DNA from: Proteiniclasticum sp043951855
Lineage (GTDB): Bacteria > Bacillota > Clostridia > Clostridiales > Clostridiaceae
Length of the DNA stretch: 30,957 nt
NCBI RefSeq assembly: GCF_043951855.1
Contig: NZ_JBINJW010000031.1
Coordinates: forward strand, 1 to 30,957
Direction of reading: 5' to 3'
Below, piece after piece: positions 1-7,537 of the stretch. Under the pieces are notes generated by a model that ran no database searches, was not told the DNA's origin, and saw only the letters and a program-made list of their open reading frames with translations. Numbering within the stretch: position 1 is the stretch's first letter; each line of letters opens with the position of its first letter. A program made the position numbers and the translations under genes.

Positions 1-26
1 GTCTGAAAGAATTTATTCACAAATTG

Positions 27-55
27 TTGACATCACTCATCAGGGATGCTAGAAT
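27..55 (+). promoter_or_regulatory. sigma-A promoter of the tRNA-Trp unit
   Basis: TTGACA at 27-32 and TAGAAT at 50-55, separated by 17 bases. It lies 37 bases upstream of the tRNA, so transcription should begin near 62. This is one of the two best -35 boxes in the window, as expected for a stable RNA gene. Confidence 0.85.
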
Positions 56-61
56 AGACAA

Positions 62-82
62 CGTAGCCAACTTAAGGCTACG
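62..82 (+). other. hairpin in the tRNA-Trp 5' leader
   Basis: A 7-bp perfect stem, CGTAGCC (62-68) with GGCTACG (76-82), sits between the promoter and the mature tRNA. The T-run after it is weak, so it is more likely a processing or protective leader structure than a terminator. It could also be the remains of an upstream tRNA transcript. Confidence 0.4.
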
Positions 83-91
83 CAACCTTTT

Positions 92-165
<74 letters not shown>

Positions 166-173
166 TAGTGAAT

Positions 174-207
174 CGGTCTGGTACGATGTACCAGGCCGTT
201 TTCTTTT
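174..207 (+). terminator. intrinsic terminator after tRNA-Trp
   Basis: An 11-bp stem (174-184 with 188-198, one G-T pair) and a 3-base loop are followed by TTTTCTTTT. It begins 8 bases after the CCA end. Confidence 0.93.
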
Positions 208-598
208 GTGGTTCTTTAACGATAGGATGGGCAAAACAATGTAAGCTTATGATTTTGTTTTGATCTCTGGCATCATGCCCCTCTCTTCGGCATGATTTCA
301 CGGTTTCCTAAATAAGATGGCCAGAAAATAAGATTCCATTAAGATATCTTATATATTTTCATAGAAACTCATTTTATCTATTTTTATTTGACTTTGTCCT
401 AATATGATATCCTTTAATATCGTTTTACTGAACAAAGTGGAGTTAACATCAGAAATACAGAGATAAACCAAGCTAAACCGGTCTGTTCTGGAATCACTCT
501 TTTGAAATCACTCCTCTTTCATATTAAAATACATAGAAGTGTTCAGTATTAAGGCTTTTCATGCCAGCTGAAAATATCGAATTTAAAAGGAGTTTGAA
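208..598. other. intergenic region with inverted repeat and promoter
   Basis: No gene is supported here. A minus-strand open frame covering the start of the window is only the antisense of the tRNA. The stretch contains an 8-bp inverted repeat, ATCATGCC (272-279) with GGCATGAT (289-296), of unknown role, then AT-rich DNA, and then the promoter of the acetyltransferase gene at 502-530. A weak hairpin (TTCAG/CTGAA outer, GGC/GCC inner) can form in the leader around 542-571. Confidence 0.5.
502..530 (+). promoter_or_regulatory. sigma-A promoter of the GNAT gene
   Basis: TTGAAA at 502-507 and TAAAAT at 525-530 with a 17-base spacer. The start point would be near 537, giving a leader of about 60 bases before the ATG at 599. 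Confidence 0.65.
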
Positions 599-1093
599 AT
601 GATTACACTTCGACAGGATATCTTTACAGAGGATGCCCTAAAGATTGCCGACTGGCTGGAAGACCATGAAATCGTCGCTTATCTCAATGAAGAAGATCAG
701 ATCAGCGACCAGATAAGACAGATGGTGAATTCGTCGAATCTGCCCATCTACAACCAGATCTTTAATCGAAGAGGCTTATTCTATCTGATCTGCCTCCATG
801 GAGAATCCATTGGGTACGTTAAATTTGTCCCCAAAAAGTCAGGTCATGAAATAGTGATTACAATAGGAGACAAAGGACTCTGGGGTCAGGGTTATGGGAA
901 GACCGCATTAAAGAAAGCCTTAAGTGAAGCATTCTTCTCTCTGCGCTATGAGAAAATTGATGCGAAAATCAAAACCATGAACAAGAGATCCCTGTTCATG
1001 TTTGAGCACATCGGATTCGAGACAAACACGAACAGCACCGATATGCATCATCTATCCATGGACATGGATACTTTCCTGAAAATCGCAGCATAA
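599..1093 (+). CDS. GNAT family N-acetyltransferase
   Basis: A 164-residue protein with the acetyl-CoA binding loop of the GNAT fold: W95-G-Q-G-Y-G100-K, followed by a helix and, near residues 128-140, N-K-R-S-L-F-M-F-E-H-I-G-F. This last block is the usual RimJ/RimL-type pattern in which an Asn precedes a helix ending in GF. The family transfers acetyl from acetyl-CoA to an amino group of a protein, antibiotic or small molecule; the substrate cannot be read from the sequence. The start is set by AAAAGGAG at 585-592, six bases before ATG. The gene has its own promoter and a strong terminator, so it is monocistronic and not part of the tsa operon that follows. Confidence 0.85.
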   Translation: MITLRQDIFTEDALKIADWLEDHEIVAYLNEEDQISDQIRQMVNSSNLPIYNQIFNRRGLFYLICLHGESIGYVKFVPKKSGHEIVITIGDKGLWGQGYGKTALKKALSEAFFSLRYEKIDAKIKTMNKRSLFMFEHIGFETNTNSTDMHHLSMDMDTFLKIAA

Positions 1094-1108
1094 GCATCAT
1101 CTTACAGG

Positions 1109-1132
1109 TACAGCCTACGGGCTGTATTTTTT
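1109..1132 (+). terminator. intrinsic terminator after the GNAT gene
   Basis: A 7-bp stem TACAGCC/GGCTGTA (1109-1115 with 1120-1126), closed by the stable C(TACG)G tetraloop, is followed by six T. Confidence 0.92.
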
Positions 1133-1160
1133 CGTGCTTTTATTCCGCTACCGCTTACGT

Positions 1161-1166
1161 TATAAT
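1161..1166 (+). promoter_or_regulatory. -10 element of the tsaE-tsaB-rimI operon
   Basis: A perfect TATAAT. The -35 region is poor (TTTTAT around 1138-1143). A start point near 1173 would fall at or after the first possible ATG (1172), which supports the internal ATG at 1199 as the true tsaE start. Confidence 0.55.
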
Positions 1167-1198
1167 GAAGAATGATTAAAATGAAATATGGTGATAAA

Positions 1199-1660
1199 AT
1201 GAAAACAAGAATGATCAAAACGAATTCCGTGGAAGAAACAATGGAAATCGGCAGAAAAATCGGACGAAGTATCACCCGGGGCACCACAATCTGTCTTACG
1301 GGAGATTTAGGAACAGGAAAAACGCATTTTGCAAAGGGTTTTGCAGAAGGTCTAGGTATCACAGATACCATCACCTCTCCTACGTTTACCATTGTGAATG
1401 AGTATTACGAGGGAAGAATCCCTTTCTTCCATTTTGATGTATACAGAGTCAATGATATCGACGAGATTCTCCAGGTGGGGTTTGAAGAGTATGTATACGG
1501 CCAGGGTGTTACACTCATTGAATGGGCAGATATGATCGAGCCCATATTACCAGATGAATTCATCCACGTAAAAATTGAAAAGACACAGAATGAGGATGAA
1601 AGAAGGATCACACTGAAATCATTCGGTAGAGACTATGACTTTCTGGAGGGAATAGAATGA
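1199..1660 (+). CDS. tsaE: tRNA t6A37 biosynthesis ATPase TsaE
   Basis: TsaE is the ATPase partner of TsaB and TsaD in making N6-threonylcarbamoyl-adenosine at position 37 of ANN-reading tRNAs. Counting from the ATG at 1199 it has 153 residues, the usual size. The Walker A motif G-D-L-G-T-G-K-T lies at residues 35-42. S-P-T-F (60-63), H-F-D-V-Y-R (78-83) and L-I-E-W (106-109) are family blocks. An upstream in-frame ATG at 1172 exists but sits on the expected transcription start and has no ribosome binding site; the ATG at 1199 has GGTGAT five bases before it. The stop overlaps the tsaB start in ATGA, pointing to translational coupling. Confidence 0.95.
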   Translation: MKTRMIKTNSVEETMEIGRKIGRSITRGTTICLTGDLGTGKTHFAKGFAEGLGITDTITSPTFTIVNEYYEGRIPFFHFDVYRVNDIDEILQVGFEEYVYGQGVTLIEWADMIEPILPDEFIHVKIEKTQNEDERRITLKSFGRDYDFLEGIE

Positions 1661-2364
1661 AAATATTAAGTATTGATACCTCATCCAACAACTGCTCCGT
1701 TGCAGTGGTGGATGAAAATGCCATGCTCGGGGAGATCAACATCAATTACAATCTTCAGCACTCCGTACTTCTGATGCCGCTCATAGAAGAGCTTCTGACA
1801 AGGCTTGACCTGAAGGTGAAGGACTTGGGTGCGCTGACTGTTTCAACCGGTCCAGGGTCCTTTACAGGCCTCAGAATCGGTCTTTCGGCAGTGAAAGGAC
1901 TGGCTCTTGGCTCAGACCTTCCCGTTTTCGCATCCGATGCCCTCTCTATCCTTGCTTATGGCGTATATGGATATGGCGGCGTTCTTGTTCCCATGGTGGA
2001 TGCTTTAAGGGGTGGTTTCTATACGGGATTCTACACTTTCAGAAATGGGAAGCTGATAACACTCATGGAACCAGCAATTCTGACCTTAGCGGAAGTGAAG
2101 GAAAAACTGGAGAAGGAAGAAAAGGAAATTCTGATTTTAGGTGACATCGTCGATAAAATGACCGATGAAGAGCTGAAGTTCAAGGAAAATGTGTCCATTG
2201 CACCCTCATCCCTCAATATCCCCAGGGCCAGCAGCATTCCCTACCTGCTAGGGGAAAGAATCCGGTCTGGTGAATCAGATGACATACACAGCCTGGTACC
2301 AGTCTATATGAGAAAAAGCCAGGCGGAATACGAATATGAGAAAAAGATCGGTATGCTCAAATGA
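1657..2364 (+). CDS. tsaB: tRNA t6A37 biosynthesis protein TsaB
   Basis: TsaB is an ASKHA-fold scaffold related to TsaD; in the t6A pathway it forms a heterodimer with TsaD and binds TsaE. The protein has 235 residues. The N-terminal block M-K-I-L-S-I-D-T-S and the family signature S-T-G-P-G-S-F-T-G-L-R-I-G at residues 63-75 are clear. It overlaps tsaE by four bases at the front and rimI by four bases at the end, so all three should be made from one message. No tsaD follows, although tsaD is often clustered with these genes. Confidence 0.96.
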   Translation: MKILSIDTSSNNCSVAVVDENAMLGEININYNLQHSVLLMPLIEELLTRLDLKVKDLGALTVSTGPGSFTGLRIGLSAVKGLALGSDLPVFASDALSILAYGVYGYGGVLVPMVDALRGGFYTGFYTFRNGKLITLMEPAILTLAEVKEKLEKEEKEILILGDIVDKMTDEELKFKENVSIAPSSLNIPRASSIPYLLGERIRSGESDDIHSLVPVYMRKSQAEYEYEKKIGMLK

Positions 2365-2804
2365 ACCTGATGGTTGAAATCAAAGAAATGCAGCCTCAGC
2401 ATGTGAATGAAGTCTTCAGCATATCCGCAGCAGCCTTCCCTCTTCCCTGGGCCAAGGATGAGCTCATAAGGGAAACCATCAATCCCAACGCACTGAACCT
2501 GGTTGCACTATATGAAGAGAAAGTCATCGGATATGTCCAGTGCTGGTATACCTTAGACAGCGCTGACATCATTAATGTCGCTGTTTCCGATGCTTTTAAG
2601 AGGCAGGGCGTTGGTCATCGTCTGATCCGGGATCTCATCCTGCATCTGAAGGAGAGAAATGTGGAAAATGTATTTCTAGAGGTTCGGGTCAGTAATCTGC
2701 CTGCGCAGAGACTCTACAAGTCCATGGGTTTCATCACCCTCAGTAAAAGAGAGCGGTATTATGTCAATGGTGAAGATGCTCTGGTCATGAATCTTCAGAT
2801 TTGA
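2361..2804 (+). CDS. rimI: ribosomal protein S18-alanine N-acetyltransferase RimI
   Basis: A GNAT enzyme of 147 residues that by family knowledge acetylates the N-terminal Ala of ribosomal protein S18. The acetyl-CoA loop is R81-Q-G-V-G85. Then comes F-L-E107-V-R-V-S-N112 and the helix with Y119, ending S-M-G-F, matching the RimI pattern V-R-x-S-N-x-x-A-x-x-L-Y. The start chosen overlaps the tsaB stop by four bases; a second in-frame ATG at 2370 would shorten it by three residues. Location right after tsaE-tsaB is typical and separates it from other GNATs. Confidence 0.92.
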   Translation: MNLMVEIKEMQPQHVNEVFSISAAAFPLPWAKDELIRETINPNALNLVALYEEKVIGYVQCWYTLDSADIINVAVSDAFKRQGVGHRLIRDLILHLKERNVENVFLEVRVSNLPAQRLYKSMGFITLSKRERYYVNGEDALVMNLQI

Positions 2805-2821
2805 ATTCTGAATATAAAACA

Positions 2822-2851
2822 GCCTCATCAGATCAGATCTGATGAGGCCTT
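2822..2851. terminator. bidirectional terminator between rimI and ribU
   Basis: A 13-bp perfect palindrome (2822-2834 with 2836-2848) around a single central base; in RNA the loop is formed by the inner GATCAGATC. T-rich tracts follow on both strands, so it can serve the tsa operon and the converging ribU gene. Confidence 0.85.
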
Positions 2852-2879
2852 ATTATTTGTCTATCTATTTATTTTTCTT

Positions 2880-3476
2880 TCAGACGGCTTTGTGAAGCTT
2901 TGGGTAGCTTTTCTGAAATCGCGCTTCCTTATTGATGAGGGAAGCTACACGATTATAGAAGAGAATACCTACACCTGAAATGATCATTCCCTTGATGAAG
3001 TTGAATACTGGAATACCGTAGAACAGATAGGATCTCAGCATTTCAGCTTCCATTCCTCCTGGGAAATACAGCGGAATCAGTATGTAGTAGTTGGCGAGCA
3101 TGGCCAGTGGAATCATAACGATGGATCCCAGAAGTGCGCCTAAGATTGCACCTTTTCTGGTTTTGAACTTCTTGAATACCATGGAAGCGGCAAATACATA
3201 AGAACCTACTACGATGATGTTCGCGATTTCTCCTATACCACCTGAAGAACTTCCTTTAATGGTGAAAACCAGAAGATTTTTAAGGATTTCCACACCCACT
3301 CCAACCAGAGGTCCGAATGCGAATCCGCTGAGCAGTACCGGTACTGCCGAAAGATCGACTTTCAGCCATGGGAAGGCAGGTAGGATCGGAAATTCAAAAT
3401 AGGTCAGTATGAATCCCAGTGTCATAAGAAGTGCAGCCTTGACGATGATGTTGGTTTTTTTTGATATGTTTACCAT
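2880..3476 (-). CDS. ribU: riboflavin ECF transporter substrate-binding subunit RibU
   Basis: A membrane protein of 198 residues with about six hydrophobic segments. It is the S component that binds riboflavin and works with the shared ECF module (EcfT with two ATPases), which is not encoded here. RibU-like features are the N-terminal helix ending in Y-F-E-F-P-I-L-P, the P-W-L-K-V-D-L-S segment that follows, and G-F-A-F-G-P-L-V-G in the next helix. The assignment is strongly supported by the FMN riboswitch in its leader. The start follows AGGAGGGG with good spacing. It is transcribed from its own promoter and ends against the tsa operon at a shared terminator. Confidence 0.93.
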   Translation of the reverse strand: MVNISKKTNIIVKAALLMTLGFILTYFEFPILPAFPWLKVDLSAVPVLLSGFAFGPLVGVGVEILKNLLVFTIKGSSSGGIGEIANIIVVGSYVFAASMVFKKFKTRKGAILGALLGSIVMIPLAMLANYYILIPLYFPGGMEAEMLRSYLFYGIPVFNFIKGMIISGVGILFYNRVASLINKEARFQKSYPKLHKAV

Positions 3477-3521
3477 GAGTAAACCCCTCCTAAAGATTGC
3501 TATCTCCAGAAGATTGCTTAG

Positions 3522-3552
3522 AAAAAAGCCCTGATTTCATAGAAATCAGGGC
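3522..3552 (-). terminator. riboswitch-controlled terminator of ribU
   Basis: An 11-bp perfect stem (3528-3538 with 3542-3552) with a 3-base loop, followed on the minus strand by six U (3527-3522). It lies between the FMN aptamer and the ribU ribosome binding site, so it is the expression platform: FMN binding should favour this terminator. Confidence 0.93.
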
Positions 3553-3571
3553 GCGAAAGCTAAAACAATCA

Positions 3572-3679
3572 TTCTTCTTCCATCCAGACTTTAACTGTCG
3601 GCTTCGGAGTTACACCGAATCAACCTTGCGGTTCGTGGGCTATTACCACCGGTGGGGAATCACACCCCGCCCTGAAGAC
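3572..3679 (-). promoter_or_regulatory. FMN riboswitch (RFN element)
   Basis: Read on the minus strand, the conserved RFN blocks appear in order: CAGGGCGGGGTG, GATTCCCCACCGG, GGTAATAGCCCACGA, the variable arm, GTGTAACTCC, GCCGACAGT, and AGTCTGGATGGAAGAAGA. The closing P1 stem is formed by TCTTC near 3679-3675 and GAAGA near 3573. By family knowledge it binds flavin mononucleotide and turns off riboflavin uptake or synthesis genes when flavin is plentiful. Here it controls ribU through the terminator at 3522-3552. Confidence 0.97.
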
Positions 3680-3699
3680 GCTATTTAATTTACAATATG

Positions 3700-3728
3700 A
3701 TAGTACCATGTTGTTATTATTATGTCAA
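3700..3728 (-). promoter_or_regulatory. sigma-A promoter of the FMN riboswitch-ribU unit
   Basis: On the minus strand TTGACA (3728-3723), a 17-base spacer, and TACTAT (3705-3700). Transcription would start near 3693, shortly before the aptamer. Confidence 0.85.
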
Positions 3729-3818
3729 TAGGGCTTGTCCTGTGGTACAATTATTATGAAAATGAAGGAACGTATCCATCGTTTTTCATAATACATATAA
3801 CCCTGGGAGGATTTAACT

Positions 3819-4103
3819 ATGAAATCATCAATGAAAACGCAGATTCTGGAAGAAGGTATGAAGCTTCTGAAGACTTTCACCCTCTCCTATCCCTATGGAT
3901 TATATAAAGATTGCCTTTATTCCACAACTTATGATGAATTGTCCAGATGGCTGAGAAATACCATCTCCTATTATAAAGAATCCTCTCTCCTGAAGCAGGA
4001 AGATCCTTTCGTCATCTATCTGAATTCATTCAGAGGTAAACTAGGCAACATAGATCGAACAGAATTCCAGAAGATTCTGAGACAGATTAGCGAAACATTA
4101 TAA
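3819..4103 (+). CDS. hypothetical protein, 94 aa
   Basis: I do not recognise this protein. It is soluble, mixed in charge and predicted helical by eye, rich in Tyr and Ser (for example S-Y-P-Y-G-L-Y near residues 23-29), without Cys pairs or a signal peptide. It is a real gene rather than a chance frame: GGGAGGA stands eight bases or so before the ATG, and a 13-bp terminator begins eight bases after the stop. A possible -10, TACAAT at 3746-3751, lies upstream. It is divergent from the riboflavin transporter but shares no obvious control with it. Confidence 0.7.
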   Translation: MKSSMKTQILEEGMKLLKTFTLSYPYGLYKDCLYSTTYDELSRWLRNTISYYKESSLLKQEDPFVIYLNSFRGKLGNIDRTEFQKILRQISETL

Positions 4104-4110
4104 CTCACAG

Positions 4111-4146
4111 AAAAAGACAGGAGTCCATCAGCGCTCCTGTCTTTTT
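4111..4146. terminator. bidirectional terminator between the 94-aa gene and tex
   Basis: A 13-bp perfect stem (4111-4123 with 4134-4146) whose outer bases are A5/T5, so a U-tract is formed on either strand. It ends two transcription units that face each other. Confidence 0.92.
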
Positions 4147-4164
4147 CACTTCAGCTGTATCCTG

Positions 4165-6336
4165 TTATGAATCTGCTTCAGCAGTTTTCTGGTCCTTGTT
4201 GAGACCTTTCATGCTTAAGCTGATTCTTTTTCTTTTCAGATCCACTGAAAGCACCTTCACATCCACCACATCCCCGGATCGCACAAAGGTAAGGGGGTTG
4301 GTGACGTATCTGCTGGACAGTTCGCTTTTATGGACCAGTCCATCCTGATGGACACCGATATCGATGAATGCGCCGAAATCCGCAACATTTCTTACAACAC
4401 CGGAAAGGACCATACCTTCCGAAAGATCCTTCAGTTCAATGACCCCTTTTCTGAATACAGGCTTCGGAAGATCTTCTCTGGGGTCTCTGCCTGGCTTCTG
4501 CAGCTCCTTGATGATATCCTTCACTGTAGGTTCTCCAAGGCCGGTAAGATCACAAAGCTCTTTTAGTCCGAACTCTTTTCCTCTTTCCTCGATATCACTT
4601 AACCCTGTTCTAGATAACTTCTTCTTGTCATATCCCAGTTCCTTCAGAATCAGATATGCCGCCTGGTAGGATTCAGGATGCACACCAGTCGTATCCAGAA
4701 AGTCTTTCCCTTCTCTGATTCTAAGGAAGCCCGCACACTGTTCGAAGGCTTTGTCTCCAAGTCTCTTCACTTTCTTGAGCTCTTTTCTGGAAGTGAACTT
4801 TCCTGTTTCATCTCTATAAGCCACGATGTTTTCTGCGATGGTCTTATTGATTCCGGAAACATAGGACAGAAGAGCCGGTGTTGCCACATTAAGGTCTACC
4901 CCTACTTTGTTTACGGTATCCTCCACGACTCCGGATAGAGATGCGTCCAGTTTCTTTTTGTTCATATCATGCTGATACTGTCCTACGCCAATGGATTTCG
5001 GATCTATCTTGACAAGCTCTGCAAGAGGATCCTGAAGTCTTCTGGCAATGGATATGGCGCCTCGGACTGTAACATCCAGATCCGGATACTCTTCATTGGC
5101 GACTTTTGATGCACTGTATACGGATGCGCCGGCTTCGTTGGTGATGACGTAGGAAAGATCGATGTTCTCTTCTTTCAGCTCTTCAATGAGCTCCATCAGG
5201 ACCAGTTCGGATTCTCTCGACGCAGTTCCGTTTCCAAGAGAAATGACTTTCACATTGTATTTACGGATCAGATCCTTCAGGATTCTTTTTGTACCCTTGA
5301 TGTCCTGTCTGGGCATGGTAGGATAAACCGTCGCTGTATCCAGATACTTGCCGGTTTCATCCAGCACTGCAACCTTGCATCCTGTTCGGAAGCCCGGATC
5401 ATAACCCATGACACTGTAGCCTCTTATCGGCGGCTGAAGAAGCAGAGATTTGAGATTCTCCTTGAACACATCGATGGAAGAGTTCTCGGCCCTTTCTGTC
5501 AGTGTGTTTCGCAGCTCTCTTTCCAGGGAAGGAAGAATCAGACGCTTCAGTGCATCCGATGCGGTGGCATGAATCACCTCATTGCAGGACGCATCCTTTG
5601 TGACATATCTTCCCATGATGGCTCTGTGGGCTCTTGTCTCATCGACACTCACAGTAACCTTGAGAATCCCCTCTTTTTCTCCTCTGTTGATGGCGAGGAT
5701 TCTATGACTGGGCATTCTAAGGGCAAATTCGGTTCTGTCATAATACATTTCATAAGCTGTGTTTTCCTTGTCGCCCGAAGTTTTCAGCTCAGCTGTCTTC
5801 ACATATACGTTTCGAAGCATCCCCTTGAGGTCCGCATCTTCCGACATATTCTCCGCCATGATGTCCATGGCAAGCTTCATGGCATCTTCCTCGGTTTCCA
5901 CTTCATCATTTATGAATTCCTTCGCTTTTTCCTTGGGATCCTTTCCCCCTGAGAGAATATACTCCGCTAAAGGTTCCAGTCCCTTTTCTCTGGCGATGGT
6001 TCCTCGGGTTCTCTTTTTCGGTCTGAAGGGAAGATAGATGTCATCCAGTCTGGTGATGGTTTCCGCTTTCTCGACGTCCTTTTTCAGGTCGTCAGTGAGA
6101 TTACCCTGCTCTGTCAGAAGTCTCAGAATGTCTTCCTTTTTCTGTTCCAGCCCTCTCAGATACTCCAGCCTCTCATGAAGATCACGGATAACATGATCTT
6201 CCAGGGATCCTGTGGCTTCCTTTCGATATCTGGCGATGAAGGGAACCGTTGCCCCTTCATCCAGTAGCTTCACCGTTCCTTCCACCTGATCTTTTCTGAC
6301 ATTGAGTTCTTTTGCGATTCTTTCAATTATATTCAT
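4165..6336 (-). CDS. tex: Tex family RNA-binding transcription accessory protein
   Basis: A 723-residue protein with the whole Tex architecture. An N-terminal helical region is followed by a YqgF/RNase H-like domain with G-Y-D-P-G-F-R-T-G-C-K (311-321), S-L-G-N-G-T-A-S-R-E (366-375) and the block D-P-L-A-E-L-V-K-I-D (436-445). Tandem helix-hairpin-helix motifs lie near 481-530, and an S1 RNA-binding domain at 640-709. The family binds nucleic acids and influences transcription and stress tolerance; its exact role is unsettled. It starts 21 bases after the prfB stop and is preceded by GGAGTAGGAG, so it is probably co-transcribed with prfB and secA. Confidence 0.95.
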   Translation of the reverse strand: MNIIERIAKELNVRKDQVEGTVKLLDEGATVPFIARYRKEATGSLEDHVIRDLHERLEYLRGLEQKKEDILRLLTEQGNLTDDLKKDVEKAETITRLDDIYLPFRPKKRTRGTIAREKGLEPLAEYILSGGKDPKEKAKEFINDEVETEEDAMKLAMDIMAENMSEDADLKGMLRNVYVKTAELKTSGDKENTAYEMYYDRTEFALRMPSHRILAINRGEKEGILKVTVSVDETRAHRAIMGRYVTKDASCNEVIHATASDALKRLILPSLERELRNTLTERAENSSIDVFKENLKSLLLQPPIRGYSVMGYDPGFRTGCKVAVLDETGKYLDTATVYPTMPRQDIKGTKRILKDLIRKYNVKVISLGNGTASRESELVLMELIEELKEENIDLSYVITNEAGASVYSASKVANEEYPDLDVTVRGAISIARRLQDPLAELVKIDPKSIGVGQYQHDMNKKKLDASLSGVVEDTVNKVGVDLNVATPALLSYVSGINKTIAENIVAYRDETGKFTSRKELKKVKRLGDKAFEQCAGFLRIREGKDFLDTTGVHPESYQAAYLILKELGYDKKKLSRTGLSDIEERGKEFGLKELCDLTGLGEPTVKDIIKELQKPGRDPREDLPKPVFRKGVIELKDLSEGMVLSGVVRNVADFGAFIDIGVHQDGLVHKSELSSRYVTNPLTFVRSGDVVDVKVLSVDLKRKRISLSMKGLNKDQKTAEADS

Positions 6337-6357
6337 TTACTCTTTCTCCTACTCCGT

Positions 6358-7468
6358 TTACAGGCTGCCGTTGCTGTTCTGCTTGAGATACGCACTGATG
6401 AAGAGGTCGATATCTCCATCCATGACGCTGTCCACGTTTGCGTCTTCCGCTAAGGTGCGGTGGTCTTTCACCAGATTATAGGGATTGAACACATAACTTC
6501 TGATCTGACTGCCCCAGCCCACATCCTTCATTTCTCCGGTGATGTCCTCGATCTTTTCTTTGTTCAGTCTTTCTTTGATTTCCACAAGTTTCGCTTTCAG
6601 CATCTTCATAGCGGTTTCCTTGTTCTGGACCTGACTTCTTTCGTTCTGACAGGTAACAACGATTCCCGTTGGAAGATGAGTGATACGGACTGCAGAGTCC
6701 GTTGTATTGACATGCTGACCGCCTGCACCTGTACTTCGATAGGTATCGATTCTCAGCTCATCGTCTTTTATGGTCACTTCACTGTCGTCTTCAAGCATGG
6801 GTACCGCTTCCACCGACGCGAAACTCGTCTGGCGTTTCCCGCTGGAGTTGAAGGGTGAAATCCTCACCAGTCTGTGAATGCCTTTTTCCGCCTTGAGGTA
6901 TCCATAGGCATAGGGTCCTTCAATCTTCAGGGAAGCATCACGGATGCCCGCTTCATCTCCTTCGATGAGGTTCACAAGTTCCACTTTATAGCCTTTCTTT
7001 TCTGCCCACCGGGTATACATTCTAAGCAGCATGGAAGTCCAGTCCTGGGCATCCGTACCACCTACCCCGCTTTTCAGGGTGAGAATCACATCATTATGAT
7101 CATATTTTCCAGATAGAAGGACACGCAGATGCATGGCTTCGACCCCTTTTTTCAGATCCTTCACTTCTCTAAGCAGATCTTCCTCCATGGACGCATCCTC
7201 TTCGGAAAGTTCGATCATCATCATGGCGTCTTCCACTCTTTCTGCAAGATCATGGTATTCTTTCACTACATTTTCAATGTTCTTTTCTTCCTGAGTTATC
7301 TTTTTCGCATTTTCAAGATCTTCCCAGAAACTCTGCTCCTGCATCTTGAAAATCAGTTCCTCTCTTCTTCTGGATAAAGCTTCGATGTCAAAGAGACACC
7401 CGGATTTCATCCAGTGATTCCTTGAAGCTTTTCAGTTCATTGACCGCTTCTACCATCTTCGGTAACAT
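6358..7468 (-). CDS. prfB: peptide chain release factor 2 (programmed +1 frameshift)
   Basis: RF2 releases finished peptides at UGA and UAA. The gene is in two frames. Frame 0 runs from ATG at 7468 for 26 codons (M-L-P-K-M-V-E to R-V-S-L) to an in-frame TGA at 7390-7388. The +1 frame continues with GAC at 7389 for 343 codons. The product has 369 residues, the normal RF2 length. The stop-codon reading motif S-P-F falls at 204-206 and the catalytic G-G-Q at 249-251, the classic spacing. The frame-0 start has AGGAG eight bases upstream. A plain open-frame call would begin falsely at 7410, an ATG in the +1 frame with no ribosome binding site. It lies between secA and tex. Confidence 0.96.
7384..7402 (-). 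promoter_or_regulatory. prfB programmed +1 frameshift site
   Basis: On the minus strand the message reads CGG GTG TCT CTT TGA C. The slippery CTT codon (7393-7391) followed by TGA and C is the conserved RF2 autoregulation signal: when RF2 is scarce, the ribosome pauses at UGA and slips forward by one base. A G-rich, Shine-Dalgarno-like GGGTG lies just upstream, weaker than the AGGGGG of E. coli. Confidence 0.95.
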
Positions 7469-7500
7469 TTTCATCACTCCTATAGTATTCATTTCATTTC

Positions 7501-7530
7501 AAAATAGACCTGGTTTCCCAAGTCTATTTT
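7501..7530 (-). terminator. weak terminator or attenuator between secA and prfB
   Basis: A 9-bp stem AAAATAGAC/GTCTATTTT (7501-7509 with 7522-7530) with an inner TGG/CCA pairing. On the minus strand the stem ends in TTTT. It lies in the 69-base gap between the secA stop and the prfB start. No promoter is visible after it, so prfB probably depends on read-through. Confidence 0.55.
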
Positions 7531-7537
7531 ATCTTTT

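Noticed and set aside
388..420. TTGACT with AT-rich -10 candidates as a second promoter
   Set aside because: Spacers of 19-21 bases are too long; the promoter at 502-530 is better placed and better formed.
1172..1198. Nine extra N-terminal residues for TsaE
   Set aside because: The ATG at 1172 coincides with the likely transcription start and lacks a ribosome binding site; ATG 1199 has one and gives the usual length.
3497..3688. 63-aa plus-strand frame over the ribU leader
   Set aside because: It lies fully on the antisense of the FMN riboswitch and its terminator; there is no ribosome binding site.
3722..3907. 61-aa plus-strand frame overlapping the 94-aa gene
   Set aside because: It runs through the ribU promoter and overlaps a better supported gene in another frame.
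6358..7410. prfB beginning at ATG 7410
   Set aside because: This ATG is in the +1 frame inside the frameshift region. It has no ribosome binding site, and the real start is at 7468.
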